In this document: positions 1 through 8,540 of the stretch, piece after piece
Position numbering within the stretch: position 1 is the stretch's first letter
Layout: every line of letters starts with the position of its first letter
NCBI RefSeq assembly: GCF_002895565.1
Contig: NZ_AZRN01000033.1
Coordinates: 51,592 to 115,591, forward strand
Source of the DNA: Petrotoga mexicana DSM 14811
GTDB taxonomy: Bacteria > Thermotogota > Thermotogae > Petrotogales > Petrotogaceae
Length of the DNA stretch: 64,000 nt
Direction of reading: 5' to 3'
Translations under genes and position numbers: made by a program
Notes under the pieces: model-generated
Seen by the model: only the letters and a program-made list of their open reading frames with translations
Database searches by the model: none
Told to the model about the DNA's origin: nothing

Positions 1-170
1 GTGAAAGTAAGAAATTACACAGGCCAAGGGGAATTTTTTGTGCTATTGGACATTGTTCCTCTTGTTTGATGACAGTTGATGGGGTTCCAAACGTAAGAAC
101 GTGCATAACTCCTCTAAAAGATGGAATGAGAATAGAATCAGAAAATATTGGAGTTGAGATAAATGAGTAA
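1..170 (+). CDS. (2Fe-2S) ferredoxin-like small subunit of a proline dehydrogenase-type complex (5' end missing)
   Basis: Only the last 55 codons or so are in the window; the reading frame is open from base 3 and stops at 168-170. The translation has the plant-type [2Fe-2S] ligand pattern C-x4-C-x2-C followed about 14 residues later by RTC. Such roughly 90-100 residue proteins are the electron-transfer subunit of the HcnA/SoxA/opine oxidase and dye-linked proline dehydrogenase families. The stop overlaps the start of the next gene by 8 bp, so the two are translationally coupled subunits of one enzyme. Family call is firm; the substrate is inferred from the operon. Confidence 0.85.
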   Translation, partial: ESKKLHRPRGIFCAIGHCSSCLMTVDGVPNVRTCITPLKDGMRIESENIGVEINE

Positions 171-1806
171 AATCCAAAACCTTGAATTATTGGTCGTAGG
201 GGGAGGCCCTGCGGGACTTTCAGCTGCACTTGCTGCTGCTAATTATGGAATTAAAGTATCTTTATCAGAAGAAAGAGAATTTTTAGGTGGACAACTAATA
301 AAACAAACCCATAGATTTTTCGGTTCAGAAAAGGAATACGCAGGCACAAGGGGAATAGATATACTCAAGAAGCTAATCGATGAAGTTAACAAGAATAACA
401 ACATAGAAGTGCTATTGTCTTCTAGGGTGTTGGGAATCTATGAAGATAACATTGTAACTATATTAAACGATCATAAAATGAAAAAATATTATCCTCAGAG
501 TATTATTTTTGCAACGGGGGCATCAGAAAAATTTTTAGCTTTTGAGAATAACGACCTTCCTGGCATTTTTGGTGCCGGAGCAGTTCAGACTTTGATGAAT
601 GTTTATGGCGTATTACCAGCTACGAATGTCTTAATGATTGGTTCGGGAAATATTGGGTTGATAGTTTCTTACCAGTTACTACAAGCTGGTGTAAAAGTAG
701 CTGCAATAGTTGAAGCAGCGCCAAAAATAGGTGGATACTCTGTTCATGCATCAAAACTCAGAAGGTTGGGCGTACCTATTTTAACATCCCATACCATAAA
801 AAAAGCCATTGGAAAAGAAAAGGTTGAAGGAGCGGTAATATGTGAACTCGACAGCAATTGGAATGAAGTAAAAGGTACTGAGCAACTTATCAAATGCGAT
901 GCAATCTGTTTATCGGTAGGATTAACCCCGTTGGTTGACCTGTTAAAACAAAGGAAAGTGAAAACCACTTATGTTTCAGAACTGGGCGGCTACGTTCCCT
1001 TAAGAGATGAAAATATGGAAACGTCAATTAAAAATTTATTTGTCGCAGGGGATGTTTCAGGGATAGAAGAAGCAACAGCAGCTATGATTGAAGGCCAAAT
1101 TGCCGGTTTATCCGTTGCCAAAAGAATCGGAAAAAACAGCAAAGACGAAATTGAAGAAAGAATAGAAGAGGCTAAAAATGAATTAGAATTGCTAAGATCT
1201 GGACCTGTAGGCAAGAAAATTAGGAAAGGATTATCTAAATTAGGTTTGAATCACGGGAAAAATTATAACGAAAAATTTTCAGAAGAAGCACTCGATATCT
1301 CTCATTTGATGAAAACTGGGGTACCTTCGGAAGAAAACTTAAAAAACAAGTTACCATCAGAAGAAAAGGTCTTTGACAAAGGTCCTATAGCCATATCAGA
1401 GTGCTTTCAAAGATTCCCTTGCGACCCCTGCGTAAAAAGCTGCCTTTTCAACGCCATATCTGAAAATGCTAACATCAACAACATTCCCTACGTTGACTTT
1501 GAAAAATGCACCGGATGTGGCATATGTGTTAGCAAATGTCCAGGACTGGCAATGTTTGTAATTCATAAAAATTTCAGTGAAACAACCTCGGTTGTAATCA
1601 TGCCTTACGAATTTCTTCCAAGACCCCATAAAGGAGAAATTGTAAAGGTATTTGATAGAGAGGGAAAATACTTATGTGATGGCAAAGTAATAAGAATATT
1701 GGATGGAAAATTTCAAGACAAAACAGCCGCAGTGAGTATAGAAATTCCAAAAGAATACTATTTGCAAGCTAGGAATTTTAAAGTGGAGGAAGGAAATCAT
1801 GGATGA
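163..1806 (+). CDS. FAD/NAD-dependent dehydrogenase subunit with two [4Fe-4S] clusters (proline dehydrogenase alpha-like)
   Basis: The 547-residue flavoprotein has an N-terminal FAD-binding GGGPAG (residues 13-18), a second nucleotide-binding GSGNIG (160-165) and the C-terminal flavin motif around VAGDVSG (294-300). It belongs to the HcnB/opine oxidase subunit A type of pyridine nucleotide-disulphide oxidoreductase. Unlike short HcnB forms, residues 414-459 hold eight cysteines, the last four as CxxCxxCxxxCP, enough for two [4Fe-4S] clusters. It overlaps both neighbours by 8 bp. Together with the flanking subunits and the downstream P5C dehydrogenase, it is most likely the alpha subunit of a dye-linked L-proline dehydrogenase. 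Another secondary-amine or opine substrate cannot be excluded. Confidence 0.8.
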   Translation: MSKIQNLELLVVGGGPAGLSAALAAANYGIKVSLSEEREFLGGQLIKQTHRFFGSEKEYAGTRGIDILKKLIDEVNKNNNIEVLLSSRVLGIYEDNIVTILNDHKMKKYYPQSIIFATGASEKFLAFENNDLPGIFGAGAVQTLMNVYGVLPATNVLMIGSGNIGLIVSYQLLQAGVKVAAIVEAAPKIGGYSVHASKLRRLGVPILTSHTIKKAIGKEKVEGAVICELDSNWNEVKGTEQLIKCDAICLSVGLTPLVDLLKQRKVKTTYVSELGGYVPLRDENMETSIKNLFVAGDVSGIEEATAAMIEGQIAGLSVAKRIGKNSKDEIEERIEEAKNELELLRSGPVGKKIRKGLSKLGLNHGKNYNEKFSEEALDISHLMKTGVPSEENLKNKLPSEEKVFDKGPIAISECFQRFPCDPCVKSCLFNAISENANINNIPYVDFEKCTGCGICVSKCPGLAMFVIHKNFSETTSVVIMPYEFLPRPHKGEIVKVFDREGKYLCDGKVIRILDGKFQDKTAAVSIEIPKEYYLQARNFKVEEGNHG

Positions 1807-2086
1807 AAACAAGGTAATAATTTGTAGATGTGAAGATGTAACTTTAAAAGAAATAAGGGATGCCATAAGAGAAGGGTTCACCACCGTTGAAGAAATAAAG
1901 AGGGTAACAAGAAGCGGGATGGGACCTTGCCAAGGTAAAACCTGTGGTTTATTGATCGCAAAAGAAATTTCACAGATGACGGGCAAACCGATGGAAGAAA
2001 TAGAACTACAAAGCATCAGACCTCCCTACGGAGGAATAACCTTTGAAGAAGTAACAAAAGGAACCGTAATGGAGAATGATAAATAA
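1799..2086 (+). CDS. BFD-like [2Fe-2S]-binding subunit
   Basis: This 95-residue protein is a bacterioferritin-associated-ferredoxin-type [2Fe-2S] domain with four ligand cysteines: C9, C11, C44 and C49. In related oxidases (opine oxidase, HcnB, GlpA) the same module is fused to a flavoprotein; here it is a separate small subunit. It overlaps the end of the preceding flavoprotein gene by 8 bp, so one-to-one translation is likely. Its presumed role is electron relay between the alpha and beta flavoproteins of the complex. The C-terminal tail after residue 60 has no recognised function. Confidence 0.82.
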   Translation: MDENKVIICRCEDVTLKEIRDAIREGFTTVEEIKRVTRSGMGPCQGKTCGLLIAKEISQMTGKPMEEIELQSIRPPYGGITFEEVTKGTVMENDK

Positions 2087-2118
2087 ACTCTAATAAAATT
2101 AGTTAGCAGGTGAAAAAC

Positions 2119-3264
2119 ATGAAAAATAAAGCAAATGTTGTGATAATAGGAGGAGGGGTCGTAGGTTGTTCCATTGCCTATAACCTTGCCAAAAAAGGTG
2201 TTAAAGATGTAGTTTTACTTGAAAAATCCTATCTTTCAAGCGGAGCAACTGGTAGATGCGGTGCAGGAGTTAGGCAACAATGGGGCACCAAACAAAACTG
2301 TCTTCTGGCAAGTGAAAGTATGCATATTTTTGAACACTTTGAAGATATTCTTCAAATAAAAAGAGACATAGAATTAAAGCAAAAAGGTTACTTGTTACTG
2401 GCATACTCTGACAAAGAATTAGAACAATTTAAAAAAAATATCGTAGTTCAACACAGTTTAAATATTCCTTCTATTCTTTTAACTCCTAAAGAAGCTAAAG
2501 AAATCGTCTCCGACTTAAACATAGAAAAATTGGTAGGAGCCGCCTACTGTGCTAAAGATGGGCATGCCAACCCTTTTCAAGTGACTTTGGGTTACGCAGA
2601 AGCTGCACAAAGATTAGGTGTGGAAATAAACAAATTTACCGAAGTCAAAGACATAATAACTAAAAACAACACAGCGCTAGGTGTACAAACAAACAAAGGT
2701 TTTATAGAATGTAAAAAGGTAGTTGTAGCTGCAGGAGGTTGGACACAAAATATAGTTAAAATGGCTGGATTAGATCTGCCAATTTACTCTGAAAGACACG
2801 AAATATTGGTCACAGAATCTGTTAAAAATGTACTGGATCCAATGTTAATGTCCTTCTCCTACAATATTTACTGTCAACAAGAACCCAATGGAAGCTTCAT
2901 CATGGGATATGGACCTGAGAACGAGCCCCCTAGTTACAACATGGAAAGTTCATGGGAGTTCCTTGAAACTATGTCGAAAAAGGCAACGTGGTTGCTGCCT
3001 CCTCTCAAAAATATTCGTGTCATTAGGCAATGGGCTGGCTTATACAACATCTCACCAGATAGACAACCAATAGTATCACAGATTAACCAGCTAGAAGGCC
3101 TCTATGTAGCTTGTGGATTCAGTGGACATGGTTTCATGCTTGCACCAGCCGTTGGGATTCTAATGGCAGATATAGTTACAGGTGATCAATTAACTTACAA
3201 TGTAATTTTAGATTTAGAAAGATTCAATAGGGGAGAAATCATTGAAGAACCCTCAGTTGTATAA
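2119..3264 (+). CDS. D-amino-acid-oxidase-fold FAD oxidoreductase (proline dehydrogenase beta-like)
   Basis: A DAO-family flavoprotein with the dinucleotide-binding GGGVVG at residues 11-16 and the late FAD motif CGFSGHGF near the C-terminus. It is the sarcosine oxidase beta/HcnC/proline dehydrogenase beta type that carries out the actual amine oxidation. An in-frame GTG lies 9 bp upstream, but the ATG at 2119 sits 6 bp after AGGTG and is preferred. It is about 381 residues, the usual length. Context (a [2Fe-2S] subunit, an Fe-S flavoprotein and BFD upstream; P5C dehydrogenase downstream) points to L-proline to 1-pyrroline-5-carboxylate as the reaction. Sarcosine or opine oxidation is the alternative. 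Confidence 0.82.
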   Translation: MKNKANVVIIGGGVVGCSIAYNLAKKGVKDVVLLEKSYLSSGATGRCGAGVRQQWGTKQNCLLASESMHIFEHFEDILQIKRDIELKQKGYLLLAYSDKELEQFKKNIVVQHSLNIPSILLTPKEAKEIVSDLNIEKLVGAAYCAKDGHANPFQVTLGYAEAAQRLGVEINKFTEVKDIITKNNTALGVQTNKGFIECKKVVVAAGGWTQNIVKMAGLDLPIYSERHEILVTESVKNVLDPMLMSFSYNIYCQQEPNGSFIMGYGPENEPPSYNMESSWEFLETMSKKATWLLPPLKNIRVIRQWAGLYNISPDRQPIVSQINQLEGLYVACGFSGHGFMLAPAVGILMADIVTGDQLTYNVILDLERFNRGEIIEEPSVV

Positions 3265-3287
3265 AACTTAAAAAGGAGGAATCAACT

Positions 3288-4919
3288 TTGAACAACTCGA
3301 TACCTATTTTCGAAATGCCTGAAAACGAGCCAATTTTAAATTATGGGCCAGGGAGCAAGGAAAAGAAAGAATTAAAGGAAAAACTTTCTGAACTGAAAGG
3401 TGAGAAAATCGAAATCCCTCTTATAATTGGTGGGAAAGAAGTAAGAACAGGCGATCTTGGAAAATGTGTTATGCCTCACGATCACAGCCATGTATTGGCA
3501 GAATACCACAAAGCTGATGAAAAAGAAATTGCAATGGCAATAGAAAGTTCTTTAGAGGCAAAGAAAGTTTGGGATAAATTTTCATGGGTTGATAGACTAT
3601 CCATTTTCAAAAAAGCAGCTGAACTGTTATCCACGAATTGGAGGTCAACATTAAATGCAGCAACCATGCTCGGTCAAAGCAAAAACGTTTTTCAAGCAGA
3701 AATCGATTCAGCTTGCGAATTGATAGACTTTTTAAGATTCAACTCATACTATGCAACAAAGATATACATGGATCAACCAAAATCTATCAAAGGTGTATGG
3801 AATAGATTAGAGTATAGGCCTTTAGAAGGATTCGTTTTCGCAGTTACTCCATTTAATTTCGCTTCTATAGCAGGAAACCTACCCACGGCACCTGCTATCA
3901 TGGGAAATACGGTTTTGTGGAAACCTGCTTCTTCAGCTGTATATTCTGCATACTTCTTCATGAAATTACTACAAGAAGCCGGATTACCCGATGGAGTAAT
4001 AAATTTCATACCTGGTTCAGGATCCAAAATTGGAAGTATAGTTTTTAAAGATCCTAACTTTACTGGATTACATTTCACCGGTTCAGCTCCAACTTTTCAA
4101 AATATGTGGGAAACAATCGGCAAGAACATAAGAAATTATAAAACTTACCCAAGAATAGTTGGAGAAACAGGTGGAAAGGACTTTGTGATTGCACACGAAA
4201 GTAGTGAAATAGAATCACTGGTAACAGCGCTAATTAGGGGAGCATTTGAATATCAAGGTCAAAAATGTTCGGCTGTCTCAAGAGCTTATATACCTGACAA
4301 CATCTGGCCGAAGGTAAAAGAAAATTTGATCGAAAATTTGAAAGAAATTAAAATCGGCTCTCCAGAAAATTTCACCAACTTTATGAATGCTGTAATTGAC
4401 AAAGAGGCTTTTGATAAGATAAAAAGTTACATAGATTTTGCAAAGGAAAGTAATGAAGCAGAAATAATCTATGGTGGAAAGTGCGATGATTCTATTGGAT
4501 ATTTTATTGAGCCGACTGTAATACTAACGACTAATCCAAAGTTTAAAACTATGGTAGAAGAAATATTCGGCCCTGTTTTAACCATCTACGTTTACGATGC
4601 AAAAGAGTTTGACAGTGTATTGAAATTATGTGATGAAACTTCACCCTACGGTTTGACTGGAGCGATCTTCGCTCAAGATAGAAAGGCTATTAAAAAGGCA
4701 GAGGAAGTACTCGTTAACGCTGCCGGAAACTTCTACATCAACGATAAACCTACTGGTGCTGTGGTGGCTCAACAACCGTTTGGTGGTGCAAGAGCTTCAG
4801 GAACAAACGACAAAGCTGGAAGCGTTATAAACCTTTTAAGATGGGTTTCCGCCAGAGCGGTTAAAGAAAATTTCGTTCCACCAAAAGATTTCAAATATCC
4901 ATTCATGAACGAAGAATGA
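3288..4919 (+). CDS. L-glutamate gamma-semialdehyde (1-pyrroline-5-carboxylate) dehydrogenase
   Basis: An aldehyde dehydrogenase of 543 residues, the length of the stand-alone ALDH4/P5CDH class rather than the usual 480-500 residue ALDHs. Visible features are the long N-terminal extension, the WKPASSA cofactor segment (211-217), the general-base Glu293 in GETGGKD and the catalytic Cys327 in YQGQKCS. It oxidises glutamate semialdehyde to glutamate with NAD+. The start is TTG, 8 bp after a strong AAGGAGG. It follows the flavoprotein gene by 23 bp and completes proline to glutamate conversion, the best argument that the upstream complex is a proline dehydrogenase. A terminator follows. Confidence 0.9.
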   Translation: MNNSIPIFEMPENEPILNYGPGSKEKKELKEKLSELKGEKIEIPLIIGGKEVRTGDLGKCVMPHDHSHVLAEYHKADEKEIAMAIESSLEAKKVWDKFSWVDRLSIFKKAAELLSTNWRSTLNAATMLGQSKNVFQAEIDSACELIDFLRFNSYYATKIYMDQPKSIKGVWNRLEYRPLEGFVFAVTPFNFASIAGNLPTAPAIMGNTVLWKPASSAVYSAYFFMKLLQEAGLPDGVINFIPGSGSKIGSIVFKDPNFTGLHFTGSAPTFQNMWETIGKNIRNYKTYPRIVGETGGKDFVIAHESSEIESLVTALIRGAFEYQGQKCSAVSRAYIPDNIWPKVKENLIENLKEIKIGSPENFTNFMNAVIDKEAFDKIKSYIDFAKESNEAEIIYGGKCDDSIGYFIEPTVILTTNPKFKTMVEEIFGPVLTIYVYDAKEFDSVLKLCDETSPYGLTGAIFAQDRKAIKKAEEVLVNAAGNFYINDKPTGAVVAQQPFGGARASGTNDKAGSVINLLRWVSARAVKENFVPPKDFKYPFMNEE

Positions 4920-4947
4920 AGAAAGCCTCACGGCAAGTAAGTAAAAT

Positions 4948-4969
4948 GTCCCCACCAGGGGACTTTTTT
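4948..4969 (+). terminator. Rho-independent terminator of the proline operon
   Basis: GTCCCC, loop ACCA, GGGGAC, then six T. It lies 29 bp after the dehydrogenase stop and just before the convergent tRNA operon. Confidence 0.9.
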
Positions 4970-4971
4970 AT

Positions 4972-5046
4972 TGGAGCGGATAATGGGATTCGAACCCACG
5001 ACCCCTTGCTTGGCAAGCAAGTGCTCTACCGCTGAGCTATATCCGC
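4972..5046 (-). tRNA. tRNA-Gly (GCC)
   Basis: The reverse strand folds as a full cloverleaf: 7-bp acceptor stem (GCGGATA/TATCCGC), D arm GCTCAGC..GAGC, anticodon stem TTGCT/AGCAA with anticodon GCC, T arm with GGTTCGAATCC, discriminator T and an encoded CCA. Third gene of the tRNA operon. Confidence 0.97.
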
Positions 5047-5056
5047 AATATTTGGC

Positions 5057-5144
5057 TGGTGCGCGAGGTGGGACTTGAACCCACACGGATTATTAATCCA
5101 CAGGATTCTAAGTCCTGCGCGTCTGCCAGTTCCGCCACTCGCGC
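5057..5144 (-). tRNA. tRNA-Leu (UAG)
   Basis: An 88-nt class II tRNA on the reverse strand. Acceptor GCGCGAG/CTCGCGC, anticodon loop CTTAGAA between CAGGA and TCCTG (anticodon TAG), a long variable arm typical of tRNA-Leu, T loop GGTTCAAGTCC, discriminator A and encoded CCA. Confidence 0.97.
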
Positions 5145-5161
5145 TAATAACTATAAAAAAA

Positions 5162-5237
5162 TGGTGACCCGCCTGGGATTCGAACCCAGGACCCTTTGAT
5201 TAAAAGTCAAATGCTCTACCAGCTGAGCTAGCGGGTC
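5162..5237 (-). tRNA. tRNA-Lys (UUU)
   Basis: 76 nt on the reverse strand. Acceptor GACCCGC/GCGGGTC, D arm GCTCAGCTGGTAGAGC, anticodon loop CTTTTAA (anticodon TTT), T loop GGTTCGAATCC, discriminator A, encoded CCA. First gene of the tRNA operon. Confidence 0.97.
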
Positions 5238-5284
5238 ACTTAGTAGTTACATATATCAAAAATCTTTTTTTGCAACCGTTGAAT

Positions 5285-5313
5285 ATTATAACCGTTCATA
5301 ACACTTTTGTCAA
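5285..5313 (-). promoter_or_regulatory. Sigma-A promoter of the tRNA Lys-Leu-Gly operon
   Basis: Reverse strand: TTGACA (5308-5313), exactly 17 bp, TATAAT (5285-5290). A perfect consensus match about 48 bp upstream of tRNA-Lys, as expected for a strong stable-RNA promoter. Confidence 0.93.
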
Positions 5314-5379
5314 GTCTAAAGTTAAAACAACAAGTAAAATTGAGTTTAATATTCATTGTTTTTTTTAACTTTTTTTCAA

Positions 5380-6441
5380 TTATTTCTCTTCTTTCAAAAA
5401 AACCTCAGACGAGACAAACAATAGAAAAAGCCCTCCTACAAACAAAACCAAATTAATTATTACAAAGTCGTTTAAGCTAATTTGTTTGATATTTCCTGTG
5501 TACCTTATTAAATCCACCACATACTTAACCGGTAAAATATTACTTACCCATCTAACAGATGAAGGCAAAAATTCAACAGGGAAATATACCCCTGAAAAGA
5601 AAGTCATTGCAACATAAAGGATAGAAGCAATTTCTATCGTTACCGAAGGTTCTTTGAACAACAATAAAAGTAATATCCCAAATCCCATCATCCCTATAGA
5701 TGAAGTAAAAAACACTATAACAAGCAGTCCCCAGTTGAATGTCAAACTCAAATCAAATATTATTTTACCCAAAAAAACTATAATAAACATGGATATGAGA
5801 TTCAAAAAAAGCTTAGTGGATGAAGCCGATAAAGTAAATTCTATCGGTTTCATTGGTGAGGCTTTAAGTCTTTTAATTGTGCCTAGTTTTCGATATCTTC
5901 CAAATACATTTATCATTGAAAACATTCCACCTGATAAAAGCGATAATCCTATAACACCTGTCAAAATAAAATCCAAAGAATTTTCTTGACTTTCTCCTAT
6001 GGGGGTTTCAACAAATTCCACGTTTATATAATCTTCATTCATACCTATAAAATACTTTTTCAAAAAACTTTCCAATTTTAACTTTAAAAATATATTGCTC
6101 TGATTATTTATGTCTGTTCCTTTTTGAACAAAGGTTATTTGATTATTCTCAACTATAATTATTCCCATATCGATTTGATCGCTTTCTAAAGCTTGGCTTA
6201 AAGAGTTTTTGTCTTCAAAAATTAACACTTGATAAGGAAGAGCTTCTACAATTTCCTCTTCAAAGTTACCAGCGATTCCCAATTTATACTCAACACTTTG
6301 GTCAGTCTCTGTACCAAAAATAATCCCAAAAAGAAACATCAATAGAACGGGTAGAAGAAGAGTAAAGAACACTTCGAAACCATTTCTAAAGGTTTCTTTA
6401 TAAAATATACTCACTAAAGAAAATATGCGTTTATTTTTCAC
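5380..6441 (-). CDS. ABC-2 type transporter permease
   Basis: A 353-residue membrane protein with one N-terminal transmembrane helix, a long extracytoplasmic segment (about residues 40-165) and five hydrophobic segments in the C-terminal half. This is the ABC2_membrane_3 layout of drug and antibiotic exporters. Its start overlaps the end of the next permease gene by 11 bp, and an ATPase gene lies upstream, so the three form one exporter operon with a heterodimeric permease. The substrate cannot be told from sequence. Confidence 0.85.
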   Translation of the reverse strand: MKNKRIFSLVSIFYKETFRNGFEVFFTLLLPVLLMFLFGIIFGTETDQSVEYKLGIAGNFEEEIVEALPYQVLIFEDKNSLSQALESDQIDMGIIIVENNQITFVQKGTDINNQSNIFLKLKLESFLKKYFIGMNEDYINVEFVETPIGESQENSLDFILTGVIGLSLLSGGMFSMINVFGRYRKLGTIKRLKASPMKPIEFTLSASSTKLFLNLISMFIIVFLGKIIFDLSLTFNWGLLVIVFFTSSIGMMGFGILLLLLFKEPSVTIEIASILYVAMTFFSGVYFPVEFLPSSVRWVSNILPVKYVVDLIRYTGNIKQISLNDFVIINLVLFVGGLFLLFVSSEVFLKEEK

Positions 6442-7573
6442 AATAAACCATCCCCTTATAACTCATTGAAAAGATTGAGATAGATGCCACCATCCAGATA
6501 ACAGGGACGATTATATTAACAGGGACAAGAACATTACCAGTCATCAACTTCCTCATCCCATCTACTAAATAAGTAACAGGGTTAAAATAAACGTACCATC
6601 TTATAAACCAAGGTGTATTAGTCACCTCAAAATAGAATCCACTTAAAAAAATGGTCGCTTGATATATGACCTGAGAAATTGCTTCGGCGGATCCCATATT
6701 CTTATACAAAGAAGAAAGAAGAAGGCCGACACTCAGTATCACGAGGATTGAAAAACCACTGTAAGCTATAAACTCTGGGTTATATATATCCGGACTAACA
6801 TCAAAAAGGTAAGCCTCAATGTATAAAACGATCAAAGAAAGTAACAGTAGGATGAGATGTGAAAGTAAAAAGCTAAAAAAGTATTCATTCCCCCTTATAG
6901 GAGTGGAGTTTAGCCTTTTAAAAACACCTTTTTCAACGTAATATGAAAAATCAAAAGGCATATTAAATACAGCTACAGTCAAAACAGACATCAAAATAAT
7001 GGCAGGAAATAGAAAATCTCTGTATCTATACGGTTCTGATTGTTTTATACCTATAATCTCTTCATTAACCGTTAATTTTACTTCTTCCCCTCTTGTATAC
7101 ATCATTATATTCATTTCATTCAAAAATACTTCAAAAATGTCTTTTGCATACATAGAAGCACTATCGTTGGTATAATAAACTTTTATATCAGGAACCTCAA
7201 TGGTTTCGATCAAAAATTTCAGATTCAGCAAATTAAAGTTTTCAGGGAATACTACAAAAACATTTATCTCGGAATCTTTTAAGTTCTGAAGTCCTTTTTC
7301 GAAAGAATCATACTCCTCTACTTTAAAAGGGATATGATTTGATTCAGACGGAGAAAAGACATCATCGAATGTAGTTTTTATTACTCCCTGTAAAGGCTCT
7401 TCGTAATATATTCCAACCTTCAAATCTAAATTTTCTGAGGTGCCAATATTTTCAAAGATACTCACGAATAAAATGAAAAATAACGTGGGAAATATTATAG
7501 TCCAAAAGGGAACAGCAAATTCTCTTGAAGAATCAATAAAAAATGTCTTTGTGAGATTTATAATTTTTTTCAT
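6431..7573 (-). CDS. ABC-2 type transporter permease
   Basis: The 380-residue partner of the adjacent permease has the same topology: an N-terminal helix, an extracytoplasmic domain to about residue 190, then a cluster of five or six helices with GFYFEVTNTPWFIRWYVYFN between the last ones, a hallmark position in ABC-2 permeases. It lies 10 bp downstream of the ATPase gene and overlaps the second permease by 11 bp. Sequence divergence from its partner suggests an asymmetric export channel. Substrate unknown; lipopeptide or other toxic-compound efflux is plausible. Confidence 0.85.
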   Translation of the reverse strand: MKKIINLTKTFFIDSSREFAVPFWTIIFPTLFFILFVSIFENIGTSENLDLKVGIYYEEPLQGVIKTTFDDVFSPSESNHIPFKVEEYDSFEKGLQNLKDSEINVFVVFPENFNLLNLKFLIETIEVPDIKVYYTNDSASMYAKDIFEVFLNEMNIMMYTRGEEVKLTVNEEIIGIKQSEPYRYRDFLFPAIILMSVLTVAVFNMPFDFSYYVEKGVFKRLNSTPIRGNEYFFSFLLSHLILLLLSLIVLYIEAYLFDVSPDIYNPEFIAYSGFSILVILSVGLLLSSLYKNMGSAEAISQVIYQATIFLSGFYFEVTNTPWFIRWYVYFNPVTYLVDGMRKLMTGNVLVPVNIIVPVIWMVASISIFSMSYKGMVYCEK

Positions 7574-7583
7574 AATATCTCAC

Positions 7584-8510
7584 CTAATCCCTTAAGCTTT
7601 TTCCGGTTAAATGGAGAAAAACGTCCTCTAAGTTAGGCTTTCTAATAACAATATTCGATATATCAAATTTCTTTATTTTTGCATCCTCAAATATTCTTAC
7701 AAGAGTACTCTCTACATCTTTTGTTTCTATGGTATAAAAATTTTCGTTTTTGGTGACTTGAAAATTTGAATCTTTGAAAAGTTCTTCTTTTATCTCATCA
7801 AAGTTCCCGTTAGAATTAATTTCAAAGGTGATTATGGAGTCCATTTTCAATGAATGTATTAGCTCTTTAAGTGTTCCATGGGCTATTACCCGACCTTGAT
7901 CAAAAATGTAGATTCTATCAGCCAAAAATTCAGCTTCTTCCATATAATGGGTAGTTAGTATTATGGTCTTGCCTAAATTTCTTAAGTCCGATATTTTTTC
8001 CCATGTACTTCTTCTTGCTTGAGGATCTAACCCTGTAGTTGGCTCATCAAGAAACAACAACACAGGATCATTAATTACCGCTGTAGCTAACGCTAATCTT
8101 TGTAATTGTCCACCTGAAAGTTTTGATACTTTACTATTCTTTTTTTCTTCAAGATTAAACTCCTTCAAAATCTTATTTACATCAAGACGATTTTTGTATA
8201 ACCCCGAGAATGCCTTAAGGGTTTCCAAAACCTTTAAATTTGGGAAAAAATTAGTATCTTGTAATTGAATGCCTATTCTTTCTTTAATATTAGAATCTAC
8301 GTTTTCTATCTTTTTTCCAAAATAGTAAATTTCTCCCGCGTCTTTTTTTCTCAATCCTTCGATTATTTCAAGTGTTGTTGTTTTCCCAGCACCGTTTGGA
8401 CCTAAAATAGCAACGATCTCGCCTTTTTTTACATCAAAAGAAACACCGTCAACCGCTTTTATACTCTTATAATACTTCTTCAAATTCTTCACTTCAATAA
8501 TACTCTCCAT
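7584..8510 (-). CDS. ABC transporter ATP-binding protein (exporter type)
   Basis: A CcmA/DRA-type nucleotide-binding protein of about 308 residues. It has Walker A GPNGAGKTT, Q-loop QDTNFF, signature LSGGQLQRL, Walker B LLFLDEPTTGLD and the H-loop TTHYMEEAE, all intact. A C-terminal domain of about 90 residues follows, as in DrrA-like exporters. Two ATG codons are possible; the second (8510) is preferred because it sits 9 bp from the GGGGGG ribosome-binding sequence, while the first almost abuts it. It energises the two permeases encoded next to it. Confidence 0.9.
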   Translation of the reverse strand: MESIIEVKNLKKYYKSIKAVDGVSFDVKKGEIVAILGPNGAGKTTTLEIIEGLRKKDAGEIYYFGKKIENVDSNIKERIGIQLQDTNFFPNLKVLETLKAFSGLYKNRLDVNKILKEFNLEEKKNSKVSKLSGGQLQRLALATAVINDPVLLFLDEPTTGLDPQARRSTWEKISDLRNLGKTIILTTHYMEEAEFLADRIYIFDQGRVIAHGTLKELIHSLKMDSIITFEINSNGNFDEIKEELFKDSNFQVTKNENFYTIETKDVESTLVRIFEDAKIKKFDISNIVIRKPNLEDVFLHLTGKSLRD

Positions 8511-8540
8511 CACAAACATCCCCCCTGTAAGGTTTAAAAC

